Assembly (NCBI GenBank): GCA_900696575.1
Contig: CAADHD010000002.1
Span: 1 to 50,741 of the forward strand
Reading direction: 5' to 3'
DNA length: 50,741 nucleotides
DNA from: an uncultured Bacteroidota bacterium
Lineage (GTDB): Bacteria > Bacteroidota > Bacteroidia > AKYH767-A > OLB10
Each line of letters starts with the position of its first letter. The stretch's first letter is position 1. A program made the translations under genes and the position numbers. A model generated the notes under the pieces. That model ran no database searches. It was not told where the DNA came from and was given only the letters and a program-made list of their open reading frames with translations. Shown here one piece after another: positions 27,274-36,305 of the stretch.

Positions 27274-28860
27274 ATGGAAATTATTAAATACTGGCGAACC
27301 GGCATAATTCTCCTGTTTCTCTCTTTTGTGTTTTATGGCCGGTCGTTAAACTATGATTTTGTTTGGGATGATGAGCGTGCCCACCTTACCCGGCATGAAA
27401 ACTTTATGTCAGGAAACCTGAAAGCCATCTGGAGTTCAAAGGGATTTTTGTATATCCCGTTCAGTTACACTGCATGGTATGCCATAAAGAAAATCGCTGA
27501 GGATAAGAACGGAAACATCAAACCCTTCCCTTTTCGTTTTACAAACCTTTTGCTTCATGGAATGAACGCATGGCTGGTTTTTTTGATATTGCTGACAGTA
27601 ATGAAGAACGGTTCATCATCTTTTTTCGGAAGCTTGGTTTTTTTAATCCATCCATTGCAGGTAGAAAGTGTAGTCTGGATATCAGAGTTTCGTGGATTGT
27701 TAGCATCATTCCTTGCATATTCATCGCTGGTAATTTTTATGAATGAGATCGAAAAAAATGATAGTGCCCGAAAAATCAGAAACTCAACCGGTTATCTTGT
27801 TTCAACATTGTTGTTTCTGCTTTCTGTTTTAAGCAAGCCATCTGTTATTGTTCTGCCTATGGCAATTGCAGCGCTTGTATGGTTTTTCTATCGCGATAGA
27901 ATGAAAGCATGCATTCGTTCGCTTGTATTATGGCTGCTTATTTTAATTCCTCTGGCGCTGATTACCGGAGCAACACCGGCTCCTGAGTTAAAATTTGTTT
28001 CTGTTTCGACATGGTTCAATCCTCTTATCGCTGCCTACAGCACAGGTTTTTATTTTTTGAAAATTGTATTTCCGTTTGGTTTATCGCCTTGTTATGGAGT
28101 TACCCCCGTTGATTTGATGAATACGGCATGGCCTTTCATTGCCCTTGCCTTGTGTATCGTTTCAGCATTTTTAATTTTTAAGAATCGGAATAAACAATCG
28201 GTCATAATAGCCGGAATTATTTTTCTGCTGATTGCCCTGCTTCCGGTTTCAGGGCTGCGGAGTTTCGATTATCAGCGGTTTTCTGTTGTGGCCGACCGTT
28301 ATGTTTATTTCGGAATGTTAGGTGTTGCCATGGTGGTTACTAAGTTGTGGTTTACAGGAAACCGGGTTATTTGGATGAAGTACTTATTGACAGGTTTTTT
28401 ACTTTTTTTCATGGTGCAGAATTTCCGCCAGGTTCCTGTTTGGAAAAACGAATTCGCTTTATGGCAGGCAGCTCACCAAAGCAACCCGAAACAGTGGACA
28501 GCCAACTACAATCTCGGAGTTCATTACATGAATCAGAACCAGCCGGGGAAAGCCGTAGCATATTACTCAGCCGCCATAGCAGCCAATCCTTATGAAAAAA
28601 CTGTTCTGACGAACCGTGCCAATTCCCTGGCCCGGCTAAAAAGATTTAATGAGGCTCTGGCTGATTATGATGCTGCCATTGCTCTGGATGAAAAAGACGG
28701 CAGCATTTTTTACAACCGTGCATTAACCTATTACAACATGGGCGAACTTTTAAAATGTCTTGATGACCTTGAGGCAGCTAAAAAAAGAAGTTTTCCTTTT
28801 GATGAAAGCATTCTCCGTTCTGTCAGAAACGAATTACATAAAAAACAGAGTGCCGAATAA
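27274..28860 (+). CDS. TMTC-like multispanning membrane protein with C-terminal TPRs
   Basis: A 528-residue protein with about 10 membrane helices and C-terminal tetratricopeptide repeats from about residue 405 (ANYNLGVHYMNQNQPGKAVA, ALADYDAAIALDEKDGSIFY). The first loop has the FVWDDERAHLTRHENF pattern and a later loop HPLQVESVVWISE, which mark GT-C-fold O-mannosyltransferase-like proteins (TMTC/PMT relatives) that use lipid-linked sugars. A protein glycosyltransferase role is inferred by family. ATG 27274 is preferred to the start 18 bases upstream because it is closer to the first helix; both are possible. It abuts the next, convergent gene with no gap. Confidence 0.78.
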   Translation: MEIIKYWRTGIILLFLSFVFYGRSLNYDFVWDDERAHLTRHENFMSGNLKAIWSSKGFLYIPFSYTAWYAIKKIAEDKNGNIKPFPFRFTNLLLHGMNAWLVFLILLTVMKNGSSSFFGSLVFLIHPLQVESVVWISEFRGLLASFLAYSSLVIFMNEIEKNDSARKIRNSTGYLVSTLLFLLSVLSKPSVIVLPMAIAALVWFFYRDRMKACIRSLVLWLLILIPLALITGATPAPELKFVSVSTWFNPLIAAYSTGFYFLKIVFPFGLSPCYGVTPVDLMNTAWPFIALALCIVSAFLIFKNRNKQSVIIAGIIFLLIALLPVSGLRSFDYQRFSVVADRYVYFGMLGVAMVVTKLWFTGNRVIWMKYLLTGFLLFFMVQNFRQVPVWKNEFALWQAAHQSNPKQWTANYNLGVHYMNQNQPGKAVAYYSAAIAANPYEKTVLTNRANSLARLKRFNEALADYDAAIALDEKDGSIFYNRALTYYNMGELLKCLDDLEAAKKRSFPFDESILRSVRNELHKKQSAE

Positions 28861-29265
28861 TTATTTAATAACCACTCCGGGCTGATTCATAACCGGTACA
28901 GTAGTCAGGTATTCATCGCTGATGGTTTCAGGGAGAAAAAGGAATTTGCGCTCGAAAATCTGACTGCCGATATAAAAACTTACCCAGTACTCATTGTTCA
29001 AGCCGAAAACAGTTTCAATGATGGGTTCTATTTTTTCATATCCCTGAGGTGGAATAACCTCTATAAAATGACGCAGGGTTGAAGTTTTTACTTCTTCTCC
29101 TTCATGCCTGCCATAACCTTTACTGGTAATCAGAACATTTTCAATCGCCACGTCTTTTAAATTGATGATATAAACCCCCCATTCGCGTTCTCCTATTTCG
29201 TTTTCAGAAGGCAGAATGGCAATAGCGATGTTCTCTACTAAATACTCAGGAATGTCTTTCAGCAT
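28861..29265 (-). CDS. Conserved hypothetical protein
   Basis: A 134-residue soluble protein, predicted mostly beta, with no signal peptide. Segments such as REWGVYIINLKDVAIENVLI and SKGYGRHEGEEVKTSTLRHF look like a small conserved Bacteroidota family of unknown function; the last residues are hydrophobic. Convergent with the TMTC-like gene, whose stop is directly adjacent. A one-mismatch -7 box (GAAATTTG, minus strand) is 7 nt before the ATG. No function is proposed. Confidence 0.7.
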   Translation of the reverse strand: MLKDIPEYLVENIAIAILPSENEIGEREWGVYIINLKDVAIENVLITSKGYGRHEGEEVKTSTLRHFIEVIPPQGYEKIEPIIETVFGLNNEYWVSFYIGSQIFERKFLFLPETISDEYLTTVPVMNQPGVVIK

Positions 29266-29311
29266 GATAGCGCAAATTTCAAATTCTTTTAATAAATGAA
29301 AGATTAATTCT

Positions 29312-30442
29312 TTACAGGTTAATCATCTTTAATGTTTCACGGATGTAAACCGGAACATCACGAAGGTTGCCCTCATCATCTTTATCACGCTGATGACCAA
29401 GCCTCACAATGATCATTTTTTCTTTGGGCAGTACAAGGAGGTACTGGCCTAAAATGCCACGTGCATAAAAAACTTTGCGACCTGAGAATTCTCCAATCCA
29501 CCATTGATAGCCGTATTCTTTATTTGGCTGCCCTTTGTCTGATAGAGCGGCAGGTGAAATGGAATTAAGCACATATTTTTCCGAAACAATCTGCTGTCCA
29601 CTCCATCTTCCGGAATCAAGATAAAGTTTTCCGATACGCGCAAAATCTCTTGCATTGCTGTAAATGCAACAGTAAGCTTTTTCAATGCCATTGCTATGAT
29701 CAAGGCTCCAACGGGCTTCTCTTTCGGCACCGATTGGTTTCCATAATTTTTCTGAAGCATAATCAGAAAGTTTTTTACCGGTTGCCTGCTCAATGACCAT
29801 GGCAAGCAGTTGCGTACAGGAACTTTGGTAGTTAAAATTCGCTCCGGGCGTTCCAACAGTTTTTAGTCTGAGGATTTGCTTACGAAGGTTTTTTCCATAA
29901 TAAGCTTCCGTAGTTTCGGAGGTAAGGCTGCTGTAGCTTTCATCCCAGTTCAGTTCAGCGCTCATGGTAAGCAGATGATAAATGGTTAACTGATTATTGG
30001 GCGGATTTCGGAATTCATGTATAAAATCTCCTACGGGCTGATCAAGGTTTTTAATTTTTCCCTCATCCAGAGCAATGCCGGTTAATATTCCTACCACACT
30101 TTTAGCCATGCTGAATGAATTGGAAAAGGATTGGGCTGAATAATTTTCCCAATAATGTTCCGTCAGAATGGAATCATCTTTTATTACCAGAAAGGCTACT
30201 GTTTTAAAATCTTCCAATTCTTTTCTCAGCGAACCGGTGAGAGGAATTTTATTATAGGATGATGACAGCGGCCAGGGCTGAGGCCGACCTGCTTCTATGG
30301 TGCGATAAGGGAAAAGTTCAAGGTCATCAATGTTTACATAGTTATAAAAGATGGCTTTCCAGTAGTAAAATTTACCGGCTGCAAGCAGACCTGCATTAAG
30401 AGCAATAAAAAAAATAAAGAACCACCTGATAAATTTTTTCAT
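29312..30442 (-). CDS. Serine hydrolase, beta-lactamase class C/esterase family
   Basis: A 376-residue protein with an N-terminal membrane anchor or signal (MKKFIRWFFIFFIALNAGLLA). The penicillin-binding/class C fold shows SMAK (Ser111-Lys114) as the S-x-x-K nucleophile motif and YQS near 205-207 in place of Y-x-N. Family members are peptidases, esterases or lactamases; the substrate is unknown. It starts by a 4-base overlap with the lipB stop, so it is translationally coupled to lipB, although a functional link is not obvious. Confidence 0.83.
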   Translation of the reverse strand: MKKFIRWFFIFFIALNAGLLAAGKFYYWKAIFYNYVNIDDLELFPYRTIEAGRPQPWPLSSSYNKIPLTGSLRKELEDFKTVAFLVIKDDSILTEHYWENYSAQSFSNSFSMAKSVVGILTGIALDEGKIKNLDQPVGDFIHEFRNPPNNQLTIYHLLTMSAELNWDESYSSLTSETTEAYYGKNLRKQILRLKTVGTPGANFNYQSSCTQLLAMVIEQATGKKLSDYASEKLWKPIGAEREARWSLDHSNGIEKAYCCIYSNARDFARIGKLYLDSGRWSGQQIVSEKYVLNSISPAALSDKGQPNKEYGYQWWIGEFSGRKVFYARGILGQYLLVLPKEKMIIVRLGHQRDKDDEGNLRDVPVYIRETLKMINL

Positions 30443-31152
30443 CGGGATGAATTTACGTTTTCCGTCATCAGGAGTTTTGCATCAAACACCTTTTCAAAAT
30501 TTTGGCAGATGGAAAGTTCCACATCCTTCATGTTTAACGTGCAACCAAGTTCTTTTTCCATGCTTGTTACCTGTTTATCCTGTATTCCGCAGGGTACAAT
30601 CATATGGAAGTAGTTCAGATCGGTATTTACATTGAGCGCAAAGCCATGCATGGTAACCCAGCGTGAACAACGTACACCGAAAGCGCATATTTTTTTTGCT
30701 TTATATGGATGGTTTTCGTCTATCCACACACCGGTTTGTCCTTCAATTCTGCCGGCTTTTAAGTTAAAATCTGCCAGTGTCTGAATAATTACCTCTTCCA
30801 GCGAACGCATGTACCGGTGAATATCATGGTAGAAAAAATCAAGATCAAGAATAGGATAGCCTACCCATTGTTCCGGCCCGTGAAACGTAATATCGCCACC
30901 GCGGTTAATGCGGAAAAATTCAATTCCTTTCTTTTTTAAAATTTCGGCAGAAGCCAGCAGATGATTTTCTTTTCCGCTTTTGCCCAGTGTAAAAACAGGC
31001 GGATGCTGGCAAAGCAGGAAATGATGAACAGGTTCTGCCGGACTGATACCCGCTTTTTTTCTGTCTGCTATTTCAGCTAACAGCGCCTCCTGCAACTGCC
31101 ATGCTTCACTGAACGCTATGACACCTAAATTTCTGAAGTTAATTTGCTGCAC
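30439..31152 (-). CDS. lipB: Lipoyl(octanoyl) transferase
   Basis: Transfers octanoyl from octanoyl-ACP to lipoyl domains of 2-oxoacid dehydrogenases and the glycine cleavage system. The 237-residue protein carries RGGDITFHGPEQWVGYPI, the KKICAFGVRCSRWVTMHGFA segment with the catalytic lysine region, and IVPCGI with the catalytic cysteine. The start is taken as GTG 31152: it lies 4 nt after an exact -7 box, and the in-frame ATG at 31173 is upstream of that box. Coupled to the downstream serine hydrolase gene. Confidence 0.92.
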   Translation of the reverse strand: MQQINFRNLGVIAFSEAWQLQEALLAEIADRKKAGISPAEPVHHFLLCQHPPVFTLGKSGKENHLLASAEILKKKGIEFFRINRGGDITFHGPEQWVGYPILDLDFFYHDIHRYMRSLEEVIIQTLADFNLKAGRIEGQTGVWIDENHPYKAKKICAFGVRCSRWVTMHGFALNVNTDLNYFHMIVPCGIQDKQVTSMEKELGCTLNMKDVELSICQNFEKVFDAKLLMTENVNSSR

Positions 31153-31156
31153 GGAG

Positions 31157-31164
31157 CAAAGGTA
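31157..31164 (-). promoter_or_regulatory. Promoter -7 box for lipB
   Basis: TACCTTTG on the minus strand, exact match, followed by CTCC and the GTG start. Confidence 0.65.
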
Positions 31165-31241
31165 CTCCAGCATTTATCTTTTTAATTGGTTCAGAACATC
31201 ATCCTTCCAAAGAGCTTGATATTATTTTAATAAAGCAAGAA

Positions 31242-31657
31242 TTACCCCAGTACATCACTCGTTTTGTGCGCTCCGTCACAAAATGGCTTGTTTTTCGATA
31301 ATCCGCAACGGCAAAGAGCAATGTTTCCTTCCTTTACAGATTCGTTACCCTGTTCATCCACAAAAAGGAATTTTCCTTTAACAAGGTATGGGCCTTTATT
31401 GGCCACCTGAATTCGGGTTTCAGTAACTGAAGTTTGTTTCTGGTTTTCCATTTGATATGATAATGCTCCGAAGGGCATTTTTTTATTTGTTCAATAATAA
31501 TCTCTGTATCTGCATTTTCAGGTTTTATCCACGGTCTTTTCTTCGGATTGAATACGGCCGGCAGTCCTTTTGCACAAATTCCTGAATGGATGCAAAGAGA
31601 GGGCTTCCAGATAAATTTAAGCCCTCCCTTGTAATAATTTTTGGTTATTTCCCTCAG
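31242..31657 (-). pseudogene. Frameshifted YjdI-CDGSH iron-sulfur protein gene
   Basis: Two pieces of one gene. Reading from about 31657, the minus strand encodes a YjdI-type mono-cluster [4Fe-4S] domain: REITKNYYKGGLKFIWKP, then CIHSGIC, LPAVFNPKKRPWIKPENAD and IKKCPS. In another frame, from 31478 to 31242, it encodes the family continuation GALSYQMEN and a CDGSH domain with the ligand motif CRCGLSKNKPFCDGAH. Intact homologues read CPSGALSY without a break; here one base is missing near 31470. The first half also has no ATG, GTG or TTG start; the family start position is CTG at 31657. This could be a pseudogene, a sequencing error or rare recoding. The CDGSH half could be translated alone from ATG 31451 or 31478. 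Confidence 0.75.
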
Positions 31658-31662
31658 AAAAA

Positions 31663-32274
31663 TCAGTTAGGAACTGCAGTTAAGTCAACACTCAAGGTGA
31701 AATCATCATAAATCAGTTTATCACCTAAGTTGTCAAAGAATTTTCCGCTTCCGTAACGAACGTCAAACTCGGAGCGGTCAATTTTGATATCGGCTTTTGC
31801 GGTAATCATTCGATCTGTAACAGTCATAACTGCAGGAAATGAAATTTCTTTTGTAATTCCTTTGATGGTGAGATCACCTTTAATAGTGTAATTAGCCTCC
31901 CCGGCTCTTGATCCTGCTACCGGAGTAAAAGATTTTATTTTCAATGTTGCTTCCGGATATTTGGCGACACTGAAAAAATCATCAGACTTCAGGTGACCTA
32001 CTAACTTGGCATTATAACCGGCATCTTTTAAATCGGTACAGGTAATGCTGGTCATGTCAATCACAAATTCACCGCGAGAAGGAGCATGATGATCAACTAA
32101 TATGCTGCCTGATTTTATTTTAACATTACCCATGTGTTCGCCTGTTACTTTTTTGGCATGCCAGCCTACAGTTGATTTTTCAAGATCAGGACGGTAAGTC
32201 ATGGTTCCATGGGGTTTGAATGAGAAGAATAAAATGCTTGCTAAGGCGGTGATAAGAAGAAGTGTTTTTTTCAT
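31663..32274 (-). CDS. YceI-family secreted lipid-binding protein
   Basis: A 203-residue protein with a signal peptide (MKKTLLLITALASILFFSF) and the YceI lipocalin-like domain: DLEKSTVGWHAKKVTGEHMGNV, then GEFVIDMTSITCTDL, SDDFFSVAKYPEATLKIKSF, GDLTIKGITKEISFP and DRSEFDVRYGSGKFF. YceI proteins are periplasmic beta-barrels that bind isoprenoid or other lipids. The start is ATG 32274; the reading frame up to 32301 adds only a basic tail. Its stop is 6 bases from the head of the frameshifted Fe-S gene. Confidence 0.92.
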   Translation of the reverse strand: MKKTLLLITALASILFFSFKPHGTMTYRPDLEKSTVGWHAKKVTGEHMGNVKIKSGSILVDHHAPSRGEFVIDMTSITCTDLKDAGYNAKLVGHLKSDDFFSVAKYPEATLKIKSFTPVAGSRAGEANYTIKGDLTIKGITKEISFPAVMTVTDRMITAKADIKIDRSEFDVRYGSGKFFDNLGDKLIYDDFTLSVDLTAVPN

Positions 32275-32308
32275 TTTGTTTTTTGATTTGATGGTTAACA
32301 ACTGCGTA

Positions 32309-32316
32309 CGAAAATA
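32309..32316 (-). promoter_or_regulatory. Putative -7 box for the YceI gene
   Basis: TATTTTCG on the minus strand, TTCG variant, about 34 nt before the ATG. Confidence 0.45.
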
Positions 32317-32370
32317 GTTTTTGAAAAATTAAGATTCACTGTAGTGATAAAGAGAACACGTAAGTCTGCC

Positions 32371-32378
32371 TAATTTCG
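32371..32378 (+). promoter_or_regulatory. Putative -7 box for the alpha/beta hydrolase-like gene
   Basis: TAATTTCG, TTCG variant, 6 nt before GTG 32385 and 9 nt before ATG 32388. Confidence 0.45.
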
Positions 32379-32384
32379 CCCACC

Positions 32385-33386
32385 GTGATGAAAGCAAAAG
32401 AGGCAAGATTGTTTTTTATTTTTCTGCTTGCAATTGTTGCGGCATATCTTGCTGTTCCGACCGTTACCGTTACCGAATTGGTTTATCCCATACGGAAGGA
32501 TTCCGTTTTCTTAAGAAACCAACAGGTTTTGCTCGAATCAAAGAATACTTCGGATGAAGAGGCTGTAAAAAAATTTTTGTACAACCCCGGCCAGCTTGGA
32601 TTGGCATACCGCGATATTACCACGGCTGCTTCTGATGGGGATTCTTTACGGTGGTGGGTAATTAATGACTCTGTTTTTACGACCGGCTATCATTTGCTTG
32701 TTATACCCGATATGAATGAAAGCCGCCTTGATTATATTGAGTTTGCCGATGAAGCAACCGGCCGCGGATTAACGGTTTCTGTAGCTGATATGCGCGGACA
32801 GGGATCAAGCGGAGGAAAAAAATATATTCCCGGCAGGGAGGCAGTTTCTGATATAAGTCTGATTATTGATTCGCTAAAATCGTTTTTTTCATTGGAAGAA
32901 ATTGCTGTATTTGGTACAGGGACAGGAGCAGCCATTGCTATTCAGGCCGCTCAGCGCGATAAACGCATTGGCGCTGTTGTTCTTGAAAATCCATTCATCA
33001 GTATTAACCGGTTTTTAAATGAATACACCCGCAAAAAATACAGATGGGCTTCTTTCCTGTTTCAAAAACGCATGAAAAAAGAATATTTCAGGGAAACAGG
33101 AATTCATCCCGATTCATTGGATATTGAAAAAATGATTTCTCAATATGAACAGCCTGTCATGTTCATCAGCCGCATTTCTGAAAAGAATCTCGATTACAAA
33201 ACGGAACAGCGTTTATTCAGAGTTTCGCCATCAAAAGGAAAAAGATGGATGGCGTTGCTCACCTTTGATGAAACTCCTGACCGTGAGGCGGCTCTTAAAA
33301 AGTATTTCGACCGGTTGGCTACTTTTGTAAATGTTAGTCTGCCTAAGCCGGTTAAAACAAAACCCCGTTACAAGCGCGTTGCCTGA
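32385..33386 (+). CDS. Alpha/beta-hydrolase-fold protein with Thr in place of the nucleophile Ser
   Basis: A 333-residue protein (332 from ATG 32388) with an N-terminal signal anchor near residues 9-26. The alpha/beta hydrolase core is visible: ADMRGQGSSGG (the D-x-R-G-x-G-x-S strand-loop), the nucleophile elbow VFGTGTGAAIA at 175-185 and VVLENPF after it. The elbow reads G177-T-G-T-G181, with Thr180 where GxSxG has serine, so classical serine esterase chemistry is doubtful. A late conserved acid and histidine are not obvious. The stop overlaps the dnaG start (TGATG), making the pair co-translated. Confidence 0.75.
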   Translation: MMKAKEARLFFIFLLAIVAAYLAVPTVTVTELVYPIRKDSVFLRNQQVLLESKNTSDEEAVKKFLYNPGQLGLAYRDITTAASDGDSLRWWVINDSVFTTGYHLLVIPDMNESRLDYIEFADEATGRGLTVSVADMRGQGSSGGKKYIPGREAVSDISLIIDSLKSFFSLEEIAVFGTGTGAAIAIQAAQRDKRIGAVVLENPFISINRFLNEYTRKKYRWASFLFQKRMKKEYFRETGIHPDSLDIEKMISQYEQPVMFISRISEKNLDYKTEQRLFRVSPSKGKRWMALLTFDETPDREAALKKYFDRLATFVNVSLPKPVKTKPRYKRVA

Positions 33387-35338
33387 TGATTTCGAAAGAT
33401 ACCATTGACCGTATTATTGAGACTGCCCGCATTGAGGAGGTAGTGGGCGATTTTATTACACTTAAAAAACGAGGATCTAATTTGCTCGGACTTTGTCCGT
33501 TTCACAATGAAAAAACGCCCTCGTTCAATGTTTCTCCGTCAAGAAACATTTACAAATGTTTCGGCTGCGGTAAAGCCGGTAATGCAGTTTCATTTGTTAT
33601 GGAGCATGAGCATTACAGCTTTCCTGAAGCGCTGAAATTCCTTGCGGCCAAATACGGAATTGAGGTGGAAGAAACTCAGGAGGATCAACCGGACAAGCAG
33701 GCAGAACTTGAGCGCGAAAGCCTCTTTATCGTAAATCAGTTTGCCCAGCAGTTTTATTCGGATTACCTTTTTAATTCTGAAGAAGGCCGGGCAATAGGAC
33801 TTGCCTATTTTACCGAACGCAGATTTGATGAGGCAACCATCCGAAAATTTCAGCTTGGATTTGCTCCTGAAAATTGGGATGCCTTATTGAATGCAGCCCT
33901 TGCTAAAGGATACAGCCGTGAAGTACTTCTCAAAGCCGGATTAATATCCGAAAAGCAAAATGAAAATTTAGGTGAGAACAAAGCCTATGATCGTTTCCGT
34001 AACCGCGTTATTTTTCCTATTCACAACCTTACCGGAAAAGTAATTGCGTTCGGAGCGCGCATTCTTAAACCCGACCCGAAAGCGCCCAAGTATCTTAACT
34101 CTCCCGAAACAGAAATCTATCATAAAAGCAAAATTCTTTACGGAATTTTTATCGCTAAAAAATCCATCATTGAAAAAGACGAGTGTTTTCTAACCGAAGG
34201 TTATACCGATGTTATAGCGTTGAACCGTGAAGGAATTGAAAATGTGGTAGCCTCTTCAGGCACTGCGCTTACGGTGGAACAGATCAGGCTAATTGCCCGT
34301 TACACTAAAAATATCACTATCCTTTATGATGGCGATGCTGCAGGAATTAAAGCTTCACTTCGCGGAATTGACCTTATTCTTGAACAAGGATTAAATGTCC
34401 GTGTGGTATTATTTCCCGATGGTGAAGACCCCGATTCGTATGCACGTAAGCACAGCCGCAACGAAATTCAGGAGTTTATCCGTTCCGGCAGAAAAGATTT
34501 CATCACGTTCAAAACCGGATTGCTGATTAAAGAAGCAGATAATGATCCGATATCTCGGGCATCATTAATTCGTGAAATTGTAGAAAGCATTTCCAAAGTG
34601 CCTGATACCATATCACGCGAAATGTATGTAAGACAATGTTCGGCCTTGCTGAACGTAACAGAGCAGACCTTGATTTTTGAAATAAATAAAATCAAAAGAA
34701 AGCAGATTGAGAAAACGCTGGAACGGGATGTGAAACAGGAAGCAGAAATTATCATTCCTGAAGAATTTAATGCAGAACAGGAGATTGCCGACAGCAATAG
34801 CGCTGTTTGGCAAGAGGCGGAAATCATCAGGCTGCTGGTGAACTATTTTGATGAACAGATTTCTGTTTCTCAATCTACTGATGAAGGGTATAAAGAATAC
34901 AAATTCAGAGCCGGTGAGTTTATATTAACTCAACTGCAGGCTGATGAAATTGAGTTCGAAAACGGATTATACAACCAAATGTTCGAAATAATCTGCAGTT
35001 ATGGCGCAGGATTTCAGGCTTCCGTTTTTGTTTCGCATGAGGATCAGCAAATCCGCGAAGCAGCTACCAACATGATGACTGACCGTTATGGTCTTGCCAA
35101 ATGGAAAGAATGGACAAATATTGAAGTGAAAACGGAAAAGGAAGTATTGAGCAGGCAGGTTCTGAGTGCTGTTTATATGTTAAAAACCAGAAAACTTATC
35201 TCCCTCATCCGTGAAAATAATCTTAAAATAAAAGATGCTGCCGAATCAGAAGTAGAAGAATTGATAAAAGAGAGAATGGAACTGGAAGAAATGAAAAAAG
35301 AATTGGCAGGCCTGCTTGGAATTGTAGTGCTGAAATAA
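33386..35338 (+). CDS. dnaG: DNA primase
   Basis: Synthesises RNA primers for replication. The 650-residue protein has the CHC2 zinc finger (Cys37, His40, Cys58, Cys61), the catalytic core with the TOPRIM motifs EGYTDVIAL and LYDGDAAGIKASLRG, and a long C-terminal helical region that would contact the replicative helicase DnaB. Length is normal. The start codon shares a base with the preceding stop. A small methyltransferase gene follows 20 bases later. Confidence 0.96.
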   Translation: MISKDTIDRIIETARIEEVVGDFITLKKRGSNLLGLCPFHNEKTPSFNVSPSRNIYKCFGCGKAGNAVSFVMEHEHYSFPEALKFLAAKYGIEVEETQEDQPDKQAELERESLFIVNQFAQQFYSDYLFNSEEGRAIGLAYFTERRFDEATIRKFQLGFAPENWDALLNAALAKGYSREVLLKAGLISEKQNENLGENKAYDRFRNRVIFPIHNLTGKVIAFGARILKPDPKAPKYLNSPETEIYHKSKILYGIFIAKKSIIEKDECFLTEGYTDVIALNREGIENVVASSGTALTVEQIRLIARYTKNITILYDGDAAGIKASLRGIDLILEQGLNVRVVLFPDGEDPDSYARKHSRNEIQEFIRSGRKDFITFKTGLLIKEADNDPISRASLIREIVESISKVPDTISREMYVRQCSALLNVTEQTLIFEINKIKRKQIEKTLERDVKQEAEIIIPEEFNAEQEIADSNSAVWQEAEIIRLLVNYFDEQISVSQSTDEGYKEYKFRAGEFILTQLQADEIEFENGLYNQMFEIICSYGAGFQASVFVSHEDQQIREAATNMMTDRYGLAKWKEWTNIEVKTEKEVLSRQVLSAVYMLKTRKLISLIRENNLKIKDAAESEVEELIKERMELEEMKKELAGLLGIVVLK

Positions 35339-35357
35339 ATTTCCGACTCAGTCATTA

Positions 35358-36137
35358 ATGAACCTTGCACTTCTGTTTGATTATCTGCATTACTTAACCG
35401 TTTCTGTAACTGAACATGGAATTCATTCTCCTTTTGTTTTTAAACTGACAACAGAAGCAATCCGTACTGAAATTCCGGTAAGCAGGCAGCAGGTAATAGA
35501 AGCCTGCCGCAGAAAACAACTCCAAAGCAAATCATCCATCGAAGTAACCGACCTTGGAACTGCATATGGCGGAAAGCGTCATTACACACGCAGCATAGCT
35601 TCTATTGCCAAACATTCTTCCAAACCTTTAAAATATGCCGAATTGCTGTTCAGGCTTTCTTCTTTTTTAAAACCCGGTTGCATACTCGAACTCGGAACTT
35701 CTTTCGGTTACAGTACTATGTACCTTTCGGCCGGACAAGCCTTAGCCAAAGTCATCACCATTGAAGGCTGCCCGAATACAGCCGCCATTGCCCGAAAGAA
35801 TTTTTCGGAATGCGGTTTTACACAGATTGATTCGCGCATCGGAAACTTTGATGACCTGCTTCCCGAAATTTTAAAAAGCATCAAACCCGGACTGGTTTAC
35901 CTTGACGGCAATCATCAGTACGAAGCTACCCTTCGTTACTTCAGCACTTTCCTCAGCCATGCCGATGAAAATACGGTGCTCATATTTGATGACATTTACT
36001 GGAGTGAAGGAATGAAAAAAGCATGGATGGAAATTCAAATGCATCCTCAGGTCAGTGCATCCGTTGATGTATTCATGTTCGGATTGGTTTTCTTCAGAAA
36101 GGGAATGTCAAAGCAGCATTTTAAAGTGAGGTATTAA
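35358..36137 (+). CDS. Class I SAM-dependent methyltransferase
   Basis: A 259-residue protein with the Rossmann methyltransferase fold. Motif I is ILELGTSFGYSTMYLS; the acidic strand-end residue is in VITIEGCPNTAAIA; later strands give LVYLDGNHQYEATLRY and VLIFDDIYWSEGM, the D-x-N-H-x-Y and DD-x-Y-W signatures of the O-methyltransferase-3-like/TylF-like class. Substrate unknown. Starts 20 bases after dnaG and may be transcribed with it. Confidence 0.86.
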   Translation: MNLALLFDYLHYLTVSVTEHGIHSPFVFKLTTEAIRTEIPVSRQQVIEACRRKQLQSKSSIEVTDLGTAYGGKRHYTRSIASIAKHSSKPLKYAELLFRLSSFLKPGCILELGTSFGYSTMYLSAGQALAKVITIEGCPNTAAIARKNFSECGFTQIDSRIGNFDDLLPEILKSIKPGLVYLDGNHQYEATLRYFSTFLSHADENTVLIFDDIYWSEGMKKAWMEIQMHPQVSASVDVFMFGLVFFRKGMSKQHFKVRY

Positions 36138-36176
36138 ACCATCAGCATAAAATCATCCGTCTTACCCGCCTTTGAT

Positions 36177-36184
36177 TACATTTG
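36177..36184 (+). promoter_or_regulatory. Promoter -7 box for tRNA-Leu and tig
   Basis: TACATTTG, exact match, 23 nt before the tRNA 5' end. Confidence 0.6.
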
Positions 36185-36207
36185 CGCTCCTTTCAAAAAA
36201 AACCACT

Positions 36208-36289
36208 GCGGGTGTGGCGAAATTGGCAGACGCACCAGACTTAGGATCTGGCGCTTAACGGCATGGGGGTTCGAGTCCCTCCACCCGCA
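36208..36289 (+). tRNA. tRNA-Leu (anticodon TAG)
   Basis: Class II tRNA with a 7-bp acceptor stem (GCGGGTG 36208-36214 with CACCCGC 36282-36288), discriminator A at 36289, an anticodon stem CCAGA/TCTGG and loop CTTAGGA giving anticodon TAG at 36242-36244, a long variable arm and a T-loop GTTCGAGTCC. The 3' CCA is not encoded. It lies 16 bases upstream of tig. Confidence 0.97.
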
Positions 36290-36305
36290 CAGAAAACACT
36301 GATCA

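Noticed and set aside
31599-31626. 8-bp inverted repeat (GAGGGCTT/AAGCCCTC) with a 12-nt loop
   Set aside because: It lies within the remnant YjdI coding sequence and has no good T-tract; perhaps a weak YceI terminator but not convincing.
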